Below, piece by piece: positions 12,891 through 23,225 of a stretch of DNA of 64,000 bases. A program made the translations under genes and the position numbers. The notes beneath the pieces are model-generated. The model did no database searches, had not been told where the DNA came from, and was given only the letters and a program-made list of their open reading frames with translations. Location of the stretch: assembly GCF_052857255.1 (NCBI RefSeq), contig NW_027526654.1, forward strand, positions 115,098 through 179,097, given 5' to 3'. Every line of letters begins with the position of its first letter. The first letter of the stretch is position 1. The DNA is from Amblyomma americanum. Lineage: Eukaryota > Arthropoda > Arachnida > Ixodida > Ixodidae.

Positions 12891-15800
12891 TTAGACCGAA
12901 ACGAGCTAAATCTGAACACATCGGTTTTACAAGTATCCACGTGATACTCGTCAAAACTTTTTCTCTTATAACTGCGCGAAAAGCATGTATTCTTGCTTAA
13001 TACAGCGAAACAAGCTGTTTTAGACCGAAATGAGCTAAATCACAACACATCGGTTTTACAAGTGTTCCTCTGATACGCGTCAAAACTTTTCCTTTTATAA
13101 CTGTGCGAAAAGCATGTATTCTTGCTTAATACAGCGAATCAAGTTGTTTTAGACCGAAACGAGCTAAATCACAACACATCGGTATATCAAGTGTTCCACG
13201 TGATACTCGTCAAAACTTTTTCTCTTATAACTGCGCGAAAAGCATGTATTCTTGTTTAATACAACGAAACAAGCTGTTTTAGACCGAAACGAGCTAAATC
13301 ACAACATATCGGTTTTACAAGTGTCTCTCTAATACGCGTCAAAACTTTTTCTCTTATAACTCCGCGAAAAGCATGTATTCTTGCTTAATACAGCGAAACA
13401 AGCTGTTTTAGACCGAAACGAGCTAAATCACAACACATCGGTTTTACAAGTGTTCCTCTGATACGCGTCAACTCTTTTTTCTCTTATAGCTGCGCGAAAA
13501 GCATGTATTCGTACTTAGTCCAACGAAACAAGCTGTTTTAGACCGAAACGAGGTAAATCTGAACACATCGGTATTACAAGTGTTCCACGTGATACTCGTC
13601 AAAACGTTTTCTCTTATAACTGCGCGAAAAGCATGTATTCTTGCTTAATACAACGAAACAAGCTGTTTTTGACCGAAACGAGCTAAATCACAACACATCG
13701 GTTTTACAAGTGTCTCTCTGATACGCGTCAAAACTTTTTCTTCTATAACTGCGCGTAAAGCATGTATTCTTGCTTAATACAACGAAACAAGCTGTTTTAG
13801 ACCAAAACGAGCTAAATCTGAACACATCAGTTTTACAAGTATCCACGTAATACTCGTCAAAACTTTCTCTCTTATAACTGCGCGAAAAGCATGTATTCTT
13901 GCTTAATACAACGAAACAAGCTGTTTTAGACCGAAACGAGCTAAATCATAACACATCGGTTTTACAAGTGTCGCTCTAATAGGCGTCAAAACTTTTTCTT
14001 CTATAACTGCGCGTAAAGCATGTATTCGTGCTTAATACAACGAAACAAGTTGTTTTAGACCGAAACGAGCTAAATCTGAACACATCGGTTTTACAAGTGT
14101 CCCTGTGACAGGCGTCAAAACTTTTTCTCTTATAACTGCGCGAAAAGCATGTATTCTTGCTTAATACAGCGAAACAAGCTGTTTTAGACCGAAACGAGCT
14201 AAATCACAACACAAAGGTTTTACAAGTGTTCCTCTAATACGCGTCAAAACTTTTTCTCTTATAACTGCGCGAAAAGCATGTATTCTTGCTTAATACTACG
14301 AAACAAGCTGTTTTACACCGAAACGAGCTAAATCACAACACATCAGTTTTACAAGTGTTCCTCTGCTACGCGTCTAAACTTTTTCTCTTATAACTGCGCG
14401 AAAAGCATGTATTCGTGCTTAATACAACGAAACAAGCTGTTTCAGACCGAAACGAGCTAAATCTGAACACATCGGTTTTACAAGTGTTCCACGTAATACT
14501 CGTCAAAACTTTTTCTCTTATAACTGCGCGAAAAGCATGTATTCGTGCTTATTACAACGAAACAAGCTGTTTTAGACCGAAACGAGCTAAATCTGAACAC
14601 ATCGGTTTTACAAGTATCCACGTGATACTCGTCAACTTTTTCTCTTATAACTGCGCGAAAAGCATGTTCTCTTGCTTAATACAACGAAACAAGCTGTTTT
14701 AGACCGAAACGAGCTAAATCACAACACATCGGTTTTACAAGTGTCTCTGATACGCGTCAAAACTTTTTCTTCTATAACTGCGCGTAAAGCATGTATTCGT
14801 GCTTAATACAACGAAACAAGCTGTTTTAGACCGAAACGAGCTAAATCTGAACACATCGGTTTTACAAGTGTTCCTCTGATACGCGTCAAAACTTTTTCTC
14901 TTATAACTGCGCGAAAAGCATGTATTCTTGCTTAATACAGCGAAACAAGCTGTTTTAGACCGAAACGAGCTAAATCACAACACATCGGTTTTACAAGTGT
15001 TCCTCTGATACGCGTCAAAACTTTTTCTCTTATAAATGCGCGAAAAGCATGTATTCTTGCTTAATACAGCGAAACAAGCTGTTTTAGACCGAAACGAGCT
15101 AAATCACAACACATCGGTTTTACAAGTGTTCCTCTGATACGCGTCAAAACTTTTTCTCTTTTAACTGCGCGAAAAGCATGTATTCTTGCTTAATACAGCG
15201 AAACAAGCTGTTTTAGACCGAAATGAGCTAAATCACAACACATCGGTTTTACAAGTGTTCCTCTGATACGCGTCAAAACTTTTTCTCTTATAACGGCGCG
15301 AAAAGCATGTATTCTTCCTTAATACAGCGAAACAAGCTGTTTTAGACCGAAACGAGCTAAATCACAACACATCGGTATTACAAGTGTTCCACGTGATACT
15401 CGTCAAAACTTTTTCTCTTTTAACTGCGCGAAAAGCATGTATTCGTGCTTAATACAACGAAACAAGCTGTTTTAGACCGAAACGAGCTAAATCTGAACAC
15501 ATCGGTTTTACAAGTATCCACGTGATACTCGTCAAAACTTTTTCTCGTATAACTGCGCGAAAAGCATGTATTCTTGCTTAATACAACGAAACAAGCTGTT
15601 TTAGACCGAAACGAGCTAAATCACAACACATCGGTTTTACAAGTGTCTCTCTAATACGCGTCAAAACTTTTTCTCTTATAACTGCGCGAAAAGCATGTAT
15701 TCTTGCTTAATACAACGAAACAAGCTGTTTTAGACCGAAACGAGCCAAATCTGAACACATCGGTTTTACAAGTATCCACGTGATACTCGTCAAAACTTTT

Positions 15801-17155
15801 TCTCTTATAACTGCGCGAAAAGCATGTATTCTTGCTTAATACAGCGAAACAAGCTGTTTTAGACCGAAATGAGCTAAATCACAACACATCGGTTTTACAA
15901 GTGTTCCTCTGATACGCGTCAAAACTTTTTCTTTTATAACTGTGCGAAAAGCATGTATTCTTGCTTAATACAGCGAATCAAGTTGTTTTAGACCGAAACG
16001 AGCTAAATCACAACACATCGGTATATCAAGTGTTCCACGTGATACTCGTCAAAACTTTTTCTCTTATAACTGCGCGAAAAGCATGTATTCTTGCTTAATA
16101 CAACGAAACAAGCTGTTTTAGACCTAAACGAGCTAAATCACAACATATCGGTTTTACAAGTGTCTCTCTAATACGCGTCAAAACTTTTTCTCTTATAACT
16201 GCGCGAAAAGCATGTATTCTTGCTTAATACAACGAAACAAGCTGTTTTAGACCGAAACGAGCTAAATCTGAACACATCGGTTTTACAAGTATCCACGTGA
16301 TACTCGTCAAAACTTTTTCTCTTATAACTGCGCGAAAAGCATGTATTCTTGCTTAATACAGCGAAACAAGCTGTTTTAGACCGAAATGAGCTAAATCACA
16401 ACACATCGGTTTTACAAGTGTTCCTCTGATACGCGTCAAAACTTTTTCTTTTATAACTGCGCGAAAAGCATGTATTCTTGCCTAATACAGCGAATCAAGC
16501 TGTTTTAGACCGAAACGAGCTAAATCACAACACATCGGTATTACAAGTGTTCCACGTGATACTCGTCAAAACTTTTTCTCTTATAACTGCGCGAAAAGCG
16601 TGTATTCGTGCATAATAAAACGAAACAAGCTGTTTTAGACCGAAACGAGCTAAATCTGAACAAATCGGTTTTACAAGTATCCACGTGATACTCGTCAAAA
16701 CTTTTTCTCTTATAACTGCGCGAAAAGCATGTATTCTTGCTTAATACAACGAAACAAGCTGTTTTAGACCGAAAAGAGCTAAATCACAACACATCGGTTT
16801 TACAAGTGTCTCTCTAATACGCGTCAAAACTTTTTCTCTTATAACTGCGCAAAAGCATGTATTCTTGCTTAATACAGCGAAACAAGCTGTTTTAGACCAA
16901 AACGAGCTAAATCACAACACATCGGTTTTACAAGTTTTCCTCTGACACGCGTCAAATTTTTTTCTCTTATAACTGCGCGAAAAGCATGTATTCTTGCTTA
17001 ATACAGCGAAACAAGCTGTTTTAGACCGAAACGAGCTAAATCACGACACATCGGTTTTACAAGTGTTCCTCTGATACGCGTCAACTCTTTTTTCTCTTAT
17101 AGCTGCGCGAAAAGCATGTATTCGTACTTAGTCCAACGAAACAAGCTGTTTTAGA
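11216..17155 (+). repeat. HOR unit U1 (46 monomers, 5940 bp)
   Basis: The unit is bounded by two M1 monomers (CCTTTAAAGC at 11269-11278 and 17209-17218). It runs M1-M17, jumps near 13360 to an M24-like monomer and an M1/M3 hybrid at about 13547, then passes through module Q and a second M8-M24. It is therefore two partial HOR units joined by loss of an intervening M1. Confidence 0.85.
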
Positions 17156-18830
17156 CCGAAACGAGGTAAATCTGAACACATCGGTTTTACAAGTGTCCCT
17201 GTGACACGCCTTTAAAGCTTTTTCTCTTATCACTGCGCGAAAAGCATGTATTTCTGCTTAATACAGCGAAACAAGCTGTTTTAGACCAAAATGAGCTAAA
17301 TCACAACACATCGGTTTAACAAGTGTTCCTCTGATACGCGTCAAAACTTTTTCTCTTATAACTGCGCGAAAAGCATGTATTCTTGCTTAATACAGCGAAA
17401 CAAGCTGTTTTAGACCGAAACGAGCTAAATCACAACACATCGGTATTACAAGTGTTCCACGTGATACTCGTCAAAACGTTTTCTCTTATAACTGCGCGAA
17501 AAGCATGTATTCGTGCTTAATACAACGAAACAAGCTGTTTTAGACCGAAATGAGCTAAATCTGAACACTTCGGTTTTACAAGTATCCACGTGATACTCGT
17601 CAAAACTTTTTCTCTTATAACTGCGCGAAAAGCATGTATTCTTGCTTAATACAACGAAACAAGCTGTTTTTGACCGAAACGAGCTAAATCACAACACATC
17701 GGTTTTACAAGTGTCTCTCTGATACGCGTCAAAACTTTTTCTTCTATAACTGCGCGTAAAGCATGTATTCTTGCTTAATACAACGAAACAAGCTGTTTTA
17801 GACCAAAACGAGCTAAATCTGAACACATCGGTTTTACAAGTATCCACGTGATACTCGTCAAACCTTTCTCTCTTATAACTGCGCGAAAAGCATGTATTCT
17901 TGCTTAATACAACGAAACAAGCTGTTTTAGACCGAAACGAGCTAAATCATAACACATCGGTTTTACAAGTGTCTCTCTAATAGGCGTCAAAACTTTTTCT
18001 TCTATAACTGCGCGTAAAGCATGTATTCGTGCTTAATACAACGAAACAAGTTGTTTTAGACCGAAACGAGCTAAATCTGAACACATCGGTTTTACAAGTG
18101 TTCCTCTGATACGCGTCAAAACTTTTTCTCTTATAAATGCGCGAAAAGCATGTATTCTTGCTTAATACAGCGAAACAAGCTGTTTTAGACCGAAACGAGC
18201 TAAATCACAACACATCGGTTTTACAAGTGTTCCTCTGATACGCGTCAAAACTTTTTCTCTTATAACTGCGCGAAAAGCATGTATTCTTGCTTAATACAGC
18301 GAAGCAAGCTGTTTTAGACCGAAATGACCTAAATCACAACACATCGGTTTTACAAGTGTTCCTCTGATACGCGTCAAAACTTTTTCTCTTATAACGGCGC
18401 GAAAAGCATGTATTCTTCCTTAATACAGCGAAACAAGCTGTTTTAGACCGAAACGAGCTAAATCACAACACATCGGTATTACAAGTGTTCCACGTGATAC
18501 TCGTCAAAACTTTTTCTCTTTTAACTGCGCGAAAAGCATGTATTCGTGCTTAATACAACGAAACAAGCTGTTTTAGACCGAAACGAGCTAAATCTGAACA
18601 CATCGGTTTTACAAGTATCCACGTGATACTCGTCAAAACTTTTTCTCGTATAACTGCGCGAAAAGCATGTATTGCTTAATACAACGAAACAAGCTGTTTT
18701 AGACCGAAACGAGCTAAATCACAACACATCGGTTTTACAAGTGTCTCTCTAATACGCGTCAAAACTTTTTCTCTTATAACTGCGCGAAAAGCATGTATTC
18801 TTGCTTAATACAACGAAACAAGCTGTTTTA
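13360..18830 (+). repeat. Block B, copy 2
   Basis: This is the second copy of 7420-12890. Offset 5940 holds up to a 3-bp deletion near 18673 (TGTATTGCTTAAT for TGTATTCTTGCTTAAT), after which it is 5937. Beyond about 18830 the best match switches to 15740 onward (offset 3098), so the copy ends by template switch rather than by leaving the array. Private changes include CGAAGCAAG near 18301 and AAATGACC near 18325. Confidence 0.87.
13931..14702 (+). repeat. Module Q, copy 2 (6 monomers)
   Basis: Identical in order to the copy at 7991-8762, and carried along by the 5940-bp duplication. It still has the additional TACTACG/TTTTACACC monomer, which the later copies lack. Confidence 0.85.
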
Positions 18831-20253
18831 GACCGAAACGAGCCAAATCTGAACACATCGGTTTTACAAGTATCCACGTGATACTCGTCAAAACTTTTTC
18901 TCTTATAACTGCGCGAAAAGCATGTATTCTTGCTTAATACAGCGAAACAAGCTGTTTTAGACCGAAATGAGCTAAATCACAACACATCGGTTTTACAAGT
19001 GTTCCTCTGATACGCGTCAAAACTTTTTCTTTTATAACTGTGCGAAAAGCATGTATTCTTGCTTAATACAGCGAATCAAGTTGTTTTAGACCGTAACGAG
19101 CTAAATCACAACACATCGGTATATCAAGTGTTCCACGTGATACTCGTCAAAACTTTTTCTCTTATAACTGCGCGAAAAGCATGTATTCTTGCTTAATACA
19201 ACGAAACAAGCTGTTTTAGACCTAAACGAGCTAAATCACAACATATCGGTTTTACAAGTGTCTCTCTAATACGCGTCAAAACTTTTTCTCTTATAACTGC
19301 GCGAAAAGCATGTATTCTTGCTTAATACAACGAAACAAGCTGTTTTAGACCGAAACGAGCTAAATCTGAACACATCGGTTTTACAAGTATCCACGTGATA
19401 CTCGTCAAAACTTTTTCTCTTATAACTGCGCGAAAAGCATGTATTCTTGCTTAATACAGCGAAACAAGCTGTTTTAGACCGAAATGAGCTAAATCACAAC
19501 ACATCGGTTTTACAAGTGTTCCTCTGATACGCGTCAAAACTTTTTCTTTTATAACTGCGCGAAAAGCATGTATTCTTGCCTAATACAGCGAATCAAGCTG
19601 TTTTAGACCGAAACGAGCTAAATCACAACACATCGGTATTACAAGTGTTCCACGTGATACTCGTCAAAACTTTTTCTCTTATAACTGCGCGAAAAGCGTG
19701 TATTCGTGCATAATAAAACGAAACAAGCTGTTTTAGACCGAAACGAGCTAAATCTGAACAAATCGGTTTTACAAGTATCCACGTGATACTCGTCAAAACT
19801 TTTTCTCTTATAACTGCGCGAAAAGCATGTATTCTTGCTTAATACAACGAAACAAGCTGTTTTAGACCGAAAAGAGCTAAATCACAACACATCGGTTTTA
19901 CAAGTGTCTCTCTAATACGCGTCAAAACTTTTTCTCTTATAACTGCGCAAAAGCATGTATTCTTGCTTAATACAGCGAAACAAGCTGTTTTAGACCAAAA
20001 CGAGCTAAATCACAACACATCGGTTTTACAAGTTTTCCTCTGACACGCGTCAAATTTTTTTCTCTTATAACTGCGCGAAAAGCATGTATTCTTGCTTAAT
20101 ACAGCGAAACAAGCTGTTTTAGACCGAAACGAGCTAAATCACGACACATCGGTTTTACAAGTGTTCCTCTGATACGCGTCAACTCTTTTTTCTCTTATAG
20201 CTGCGCGAAAAGCATGTATTCGTACTTAGTCCAACGAAACAAGCTGTTTTAGA
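17156..20253 (+). repeat. HOR unit U2, canonical 24-mer (3098 bp)
   Basis: All 24 monomers are present in order. M1 carries CCTTTAAAGC; M2 a; M3 b with AAAACGTTTT; M4 c with ACACTTCGG; M5 d with CGCGTAAAG; M6 c with ACCAAAACG; M7 d with CATAAC; M8-M10 a; M11 b; M12 c with CTCGTATAAC; M13 d; M14 c with GAGCCAAATC; M15 a with TGTGCG and CGAATCAAG; M16 b with TATATCAAG; M17 d with ACATATCGG; M18 c; M19 a; M20 b with CATAATAAAACG; M21 c with ACAAATCGG; M22 d with GCGCAAAAGC; M23 a with GTTTTCCTC; M24 a with GTCAACTC and CTTATAGC. A 3-bp deletion near 18673 explains 3098 instead of 3101 bp. Confidence 0.92.
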
Positions 20254-21337
20254 CCGAAACGAGGTAAATCTGAACACATCGGTTTTACAAGTGTCCCTGT
20301 GACACGCCTTTAAAGCTTTTTCTCTTATCACTGCGCGAAAAGCATGTATTTCTGCTTAATACAGCGAAACAAGCTGTTTTAGACCAAAATGAGCTAAATC
20401 ACAACACATCGGTTTAACAAGTGTTCCTCTGATACGCGTCAAAACTTTTTCTCTTATAACTGCGCGAAAAGCATGTATTCTTGCTTAATACAGCGAAACA
20501 AGCTGTTTTAGACCGAAACGAGCTAAATCACAACACATCGGTATTACAAGTGTTCCACGTGATACTCGTCAAAACGTTTTCTCTTATAACTGCGCGAAAA
20601 GCATGTATTCGTGCTTAATACAACGAAACAAGCTGTTTTAGACCGAAACGAGCTAAATCTGAACACTTCGGTTTTACAAGTATCCACGTGATACTCGTCA
20701 AAACTTTTTCTCTTATAACTGCGCGAAAAGCATGTATTCTTGCTTAATACAACGAAACAAGCTGTTTTTGACCGAAACGAGCTAAATCACAACACATCGG
20801 TTTTACAAGTGTCTCTCTGATACGCGTCAAAACTTTTTCTTCTATAACTGCGCGTAAAGCATGTATTCTTGCTTAATACAACGAAACAAGCTGTTTTAGA
20901 CCAAAACGAGCTAAATCTGAACACATCGGTTTTACAAGTATCCACGTGATACTCGTCAAACCTTTCTCTCTTATAACTGCGCGAAAAGCATGTATTCTTG
21001 CTTAATACAACGAAACAAGCTGTTTTAGACCGAAACGAGCTAAATCATAACACATCGGTTTTACAAGTGTCTCTCTAATAGGCGTCAAAACTTTTTCTTC
21101 TATAACTGCGCGTAAAGCATGTATTCGTGCTTAATACAACGAAACAAGTTGTTTTAGACCGAAACGAGCTAAATCTGAACACATCGGTTTTACAAGTGTT
21201 CCTCTGATACGCGTCAAAACTTTTTCTCTTATAAATGCGCGAAAAGCATGTATTCTTGCTTAATACAGCGAAACAAGCTGTTTTAGACCGAAACGAGCTA
21301 AATCACAACACATCGGTTTTACAAGTGTTCCTCTGAT

Positions 21338-21343
21338 ACGCGT
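21338..21343. other. ACGCGT palindrome, signature of a/d monomers (example copy)
   Basis: The 6-bp palindrome ACGCGT lies at monomer positions 51-56 of this type a copy and recurs at the same place in most a and d monomers across the window. It is identical to the core of the yeast MCB element, but no such function is implied here. Losses seen: GGCGTC in M7, ACGCCT in M1 and ACACGT near 1855. Confidence 0.8.
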
Positions 21344-21365
21344 CAAAACTTTTTCTCTTATAACT

Positions 21366-21373
21366 GCGCGAAA
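21366..21373 (-). other. TTTCGCGC motif present in most monomers (example copy)
   Basis: The plus-strand GCGCGAAA reads TTTCGCGC on the minus strand, which fits the E2F/DP pattern TTTSSCGC. It occurs in most monomers because CTGCGCGAAAAGC is among the best-conserved segments. Exceptions are the CGCGTAAAG lineage (M5, M7), GCGCAAAAGC in M22, and TGTGCG in M15. Whether anything binds it is unknown. Confidence 0.55.
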
Positions 21374-21545
21374 AGCATGTATTCTTGCTTAATACAGCGA
21401 AACAAGCTGTTTTAGACCGAAATGAGCTAAATCACAACACATCGGTTTTACAAGTGTTCCTCTGATACGCGTCAAAACTTTTTCTCTTATAACGGCGCGA
21501 AAAGCATGTATTCTTCCTTAATACAGCGAAACAAGCTGTTTTAGA

Positions 21546-21675
21546 CCGAAACGAGCTAAATCACAACACATCGGTATTACAAGTGTTCCACGTGATACTC
21601 GTCAAAACTTTTTCTCTTTTAACTGCGCGAAAAGCATGTATTCGTGCTTAATACAACGAAACAAGCTGTTTTAGA
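21546..21675 (+). repeat. Representative type b monomer (130 bp)
   Basis: This is M11 of its unit. It differs from type a in GGTATTACAAG instead of GGTTTTACAAG, and in the centre GTGTTCCACGTGATACTCGT, which is one base longer and carries CACGTG at monomer positions 44-49. It usually has CTTTTAACTGCG and ends CGTGCTTAATACAACG. A second b lineage (M16) has GGTATATCAAG. Confidence 0.9.
21589..21594. other. CACGTG palindrome, signature of b/c monomers (example copy)
   Basis: The palindrome CACGTG lies at monomer positions 44-49 of this type b copy and recurs in most b and c monomers, where ACGCGT is absent. It is a canonical E-box/G-box core. On the minus strand the context reads ATCACGTGG, which fits the RTCACRTG pattern of the yeast centromere element CDEI. 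Function is unknown; this is a sequence match only. Confidence 0.8.
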
Positions 21676-21804
21676 CCGAAACGAGCTAAATCTGAACACA
21701 TCGGTTTTACAAGTATCCACGTGATACTCGTCAAAACTTTTTCTCGTATAACTGCGCGAAAAGCATGTATTCTTGCTTAATACAACGAAACAAGCTGTTT
21801 TAGA
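21676..21804 (+). repeat. Representative type c monomer (129 bp)
   Basis: This is M12 of its unit. It is marked by CTAAATCTGAACAC where a, b and d have CTAAATCACAACAC, and by the centre AGTATCCACGTGATACTCGT with CACGTG. Copies in the M12 position often carry TCTCGTATAAC. Type c usually follows b or d. Confidence 0.9.
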
Positions 21805-21933
21805 CCGAAACGAGCTAAATCACAACACATCGGTTTTACAAGTGTCTCTCTAATACGCGTCAAAACTTTTTCTCTTATAACTGCGCGAAAAGCATGTATT
21901 CTTGCTTAATACAACGAAACAAGCTGTTTTAGA
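21805..21933 (+). repeat. Representative type d monomer (129 bp)
   Basis: This is M13 of its unit. Its centre is GTGTCTCTCTAATACGCGTC, which keeps ACGCGT as in type a. It ends CTTGCTTAATACAACG. A sub-lineage (M5, M7) has TTCTATAACTGCGCGTAAAG, and M7 also has AATAGGCGTC, which destroys the ACGCGT site. Confidence 0.9.
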
Positions 21934-23225
21934 CCGAAACGAGCTAAATCTGAACACATCGGTTTTACAAGTATCCACGTGATACTCGTCAAAACTTTTT
22001 CTCTTATAACTGCGCGAAAAGCATGTATTCTTGCTTAATACAGCGAAACAAGCTGTTTTAGACCGAAATGAGCTAAATCACAACACATCGGTTTTACAAG
22101 TGTTCCTCTGATACGCGTCAAAACTTTTCCTTTTATAACTGTGCGAAAAGCATGTATTCTTGCTTAATACAGCGAATCAAGTTGTTTTAGACCGAAACGA
22201 GCTAAATCACAACACATCGGTATATCAAGTGTTCCACGTGATACTCGTCAAAACTTTTTCTCTTATAACTGCGCGAAAAGCATGTATTCTTGTTTAATAC
22301 AACGAAACAAGCTGTTTTAGACCGAAACGAGCTAAATCACAACATATCGGTTTTACAAGTGTCTCTCTAATACGCGTCAAAACTTTTTCTCTTATAACTG
22401 CGCGAAAAGCATGTATTCTTGCTTAATACAACGAAACAAGCTGTTTTAGACCGAAACGAGCTAAATCTGAACACATCGGTTTTACAAGTATCCACGTGAT
22501 ACTCGTCAAAACTTTTTCTCTTATAACTGCGCGAAAAGCATGTATTCTTGCTTAATACAGCGAAACAAGCTGTTTTAGACCGAAATGAGCTAAATCACAA
22601 CACATCGGTTTTACAAGTGTTCCTCTGATACGCGTCAAAACTTTTTCTTTTATAACTGCGCGAAAAGCATGTATTCTTGCTTAATACAGCGAATCAAGCT
22701 GTTTTAGACCGAAACGAGCTAAATCACAACACATCGGTATTACAAGTGTTCCACGTGATACTCGTCAAAACTTTTTCTCTTATAACTGCGCGAAAAGCGT
22801 GTATTCGTGCATAATAAAACGAAACAAGCTATTTTAGACCGAAAAGAGCTAAATCACAACACATCGGTTTTACAAGTGTCTCTCTAATACGCGTCAAAAC
22901 TTTTTCTCTTATAACTGCGCAAAAGCATGTATTCTTGCTTAATACAGCGAAACAAGCTGTTTTAGACCAAAACGAGCTAAATCACAACACATCGGTTTTA
23001 CAAGTTTTCCTCTGACACGCGTCAAATTTTTTTCTCTTATAACTGCGCGAAAAGCATGTATTCTTGCTTAATACAGCGAAACAAGCTGTTTTAGACCGAA
23101 ACGAGCTAAATCACAACACATCGGTTTTACAAGTGTTCCTCTGATACGCGTCAACTCTTTTTTCTCTTATAGCTGCGCGAAAAGCATGTATTCGTACTTA
23201 GTCCAACGAAACAAGCTGTTTTAGA

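Larger units (their letters stand above)
21288..21416 (+). repeat. Representative type a monomer (129 bp)
   Basis: This clean type a copy is the ninth monomer (M9) of its 24-mer unit. It starts at CCGAAACGAG. Its diagnostic centre is GTGTTCCTCTGATACGCGTC, with ACGCGT at monomer positions 51-56. It has CACAAC in the left part and CTTGCTTAATACAGCG near the end. Type a is the most frequent type and often occurs two or three in a row (M8-M10). Common sub-variants have GAAATGAG, ATAAATGCG or ATAACGGCG. Confidence 0.9.
20254..23225 (+). repeat. HOR unit U3 (23 monomers, 2972 bp)
   Basis: Same order as U2, but M21 is missing. M20 (CATAATAAAACG) runs directly into M22 (GAAAAGAGC) at about 22820-22850, with the unusual GCTATTTTAGACC at the joint. 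M14-M16 here are of the second haplotype (GAGCTAAATC, ACTTTTCCTTTT, CTTGTTTAAT). Confidence 0.9.

Noticed and set aside
21288..21416. CENP-B box in the monomer
   Set aside because: The closest minus-strand match, TTTCGGTCTAAAAC, has TTCG and the central A but lacks the CGGG core, so the essential bases are not met.
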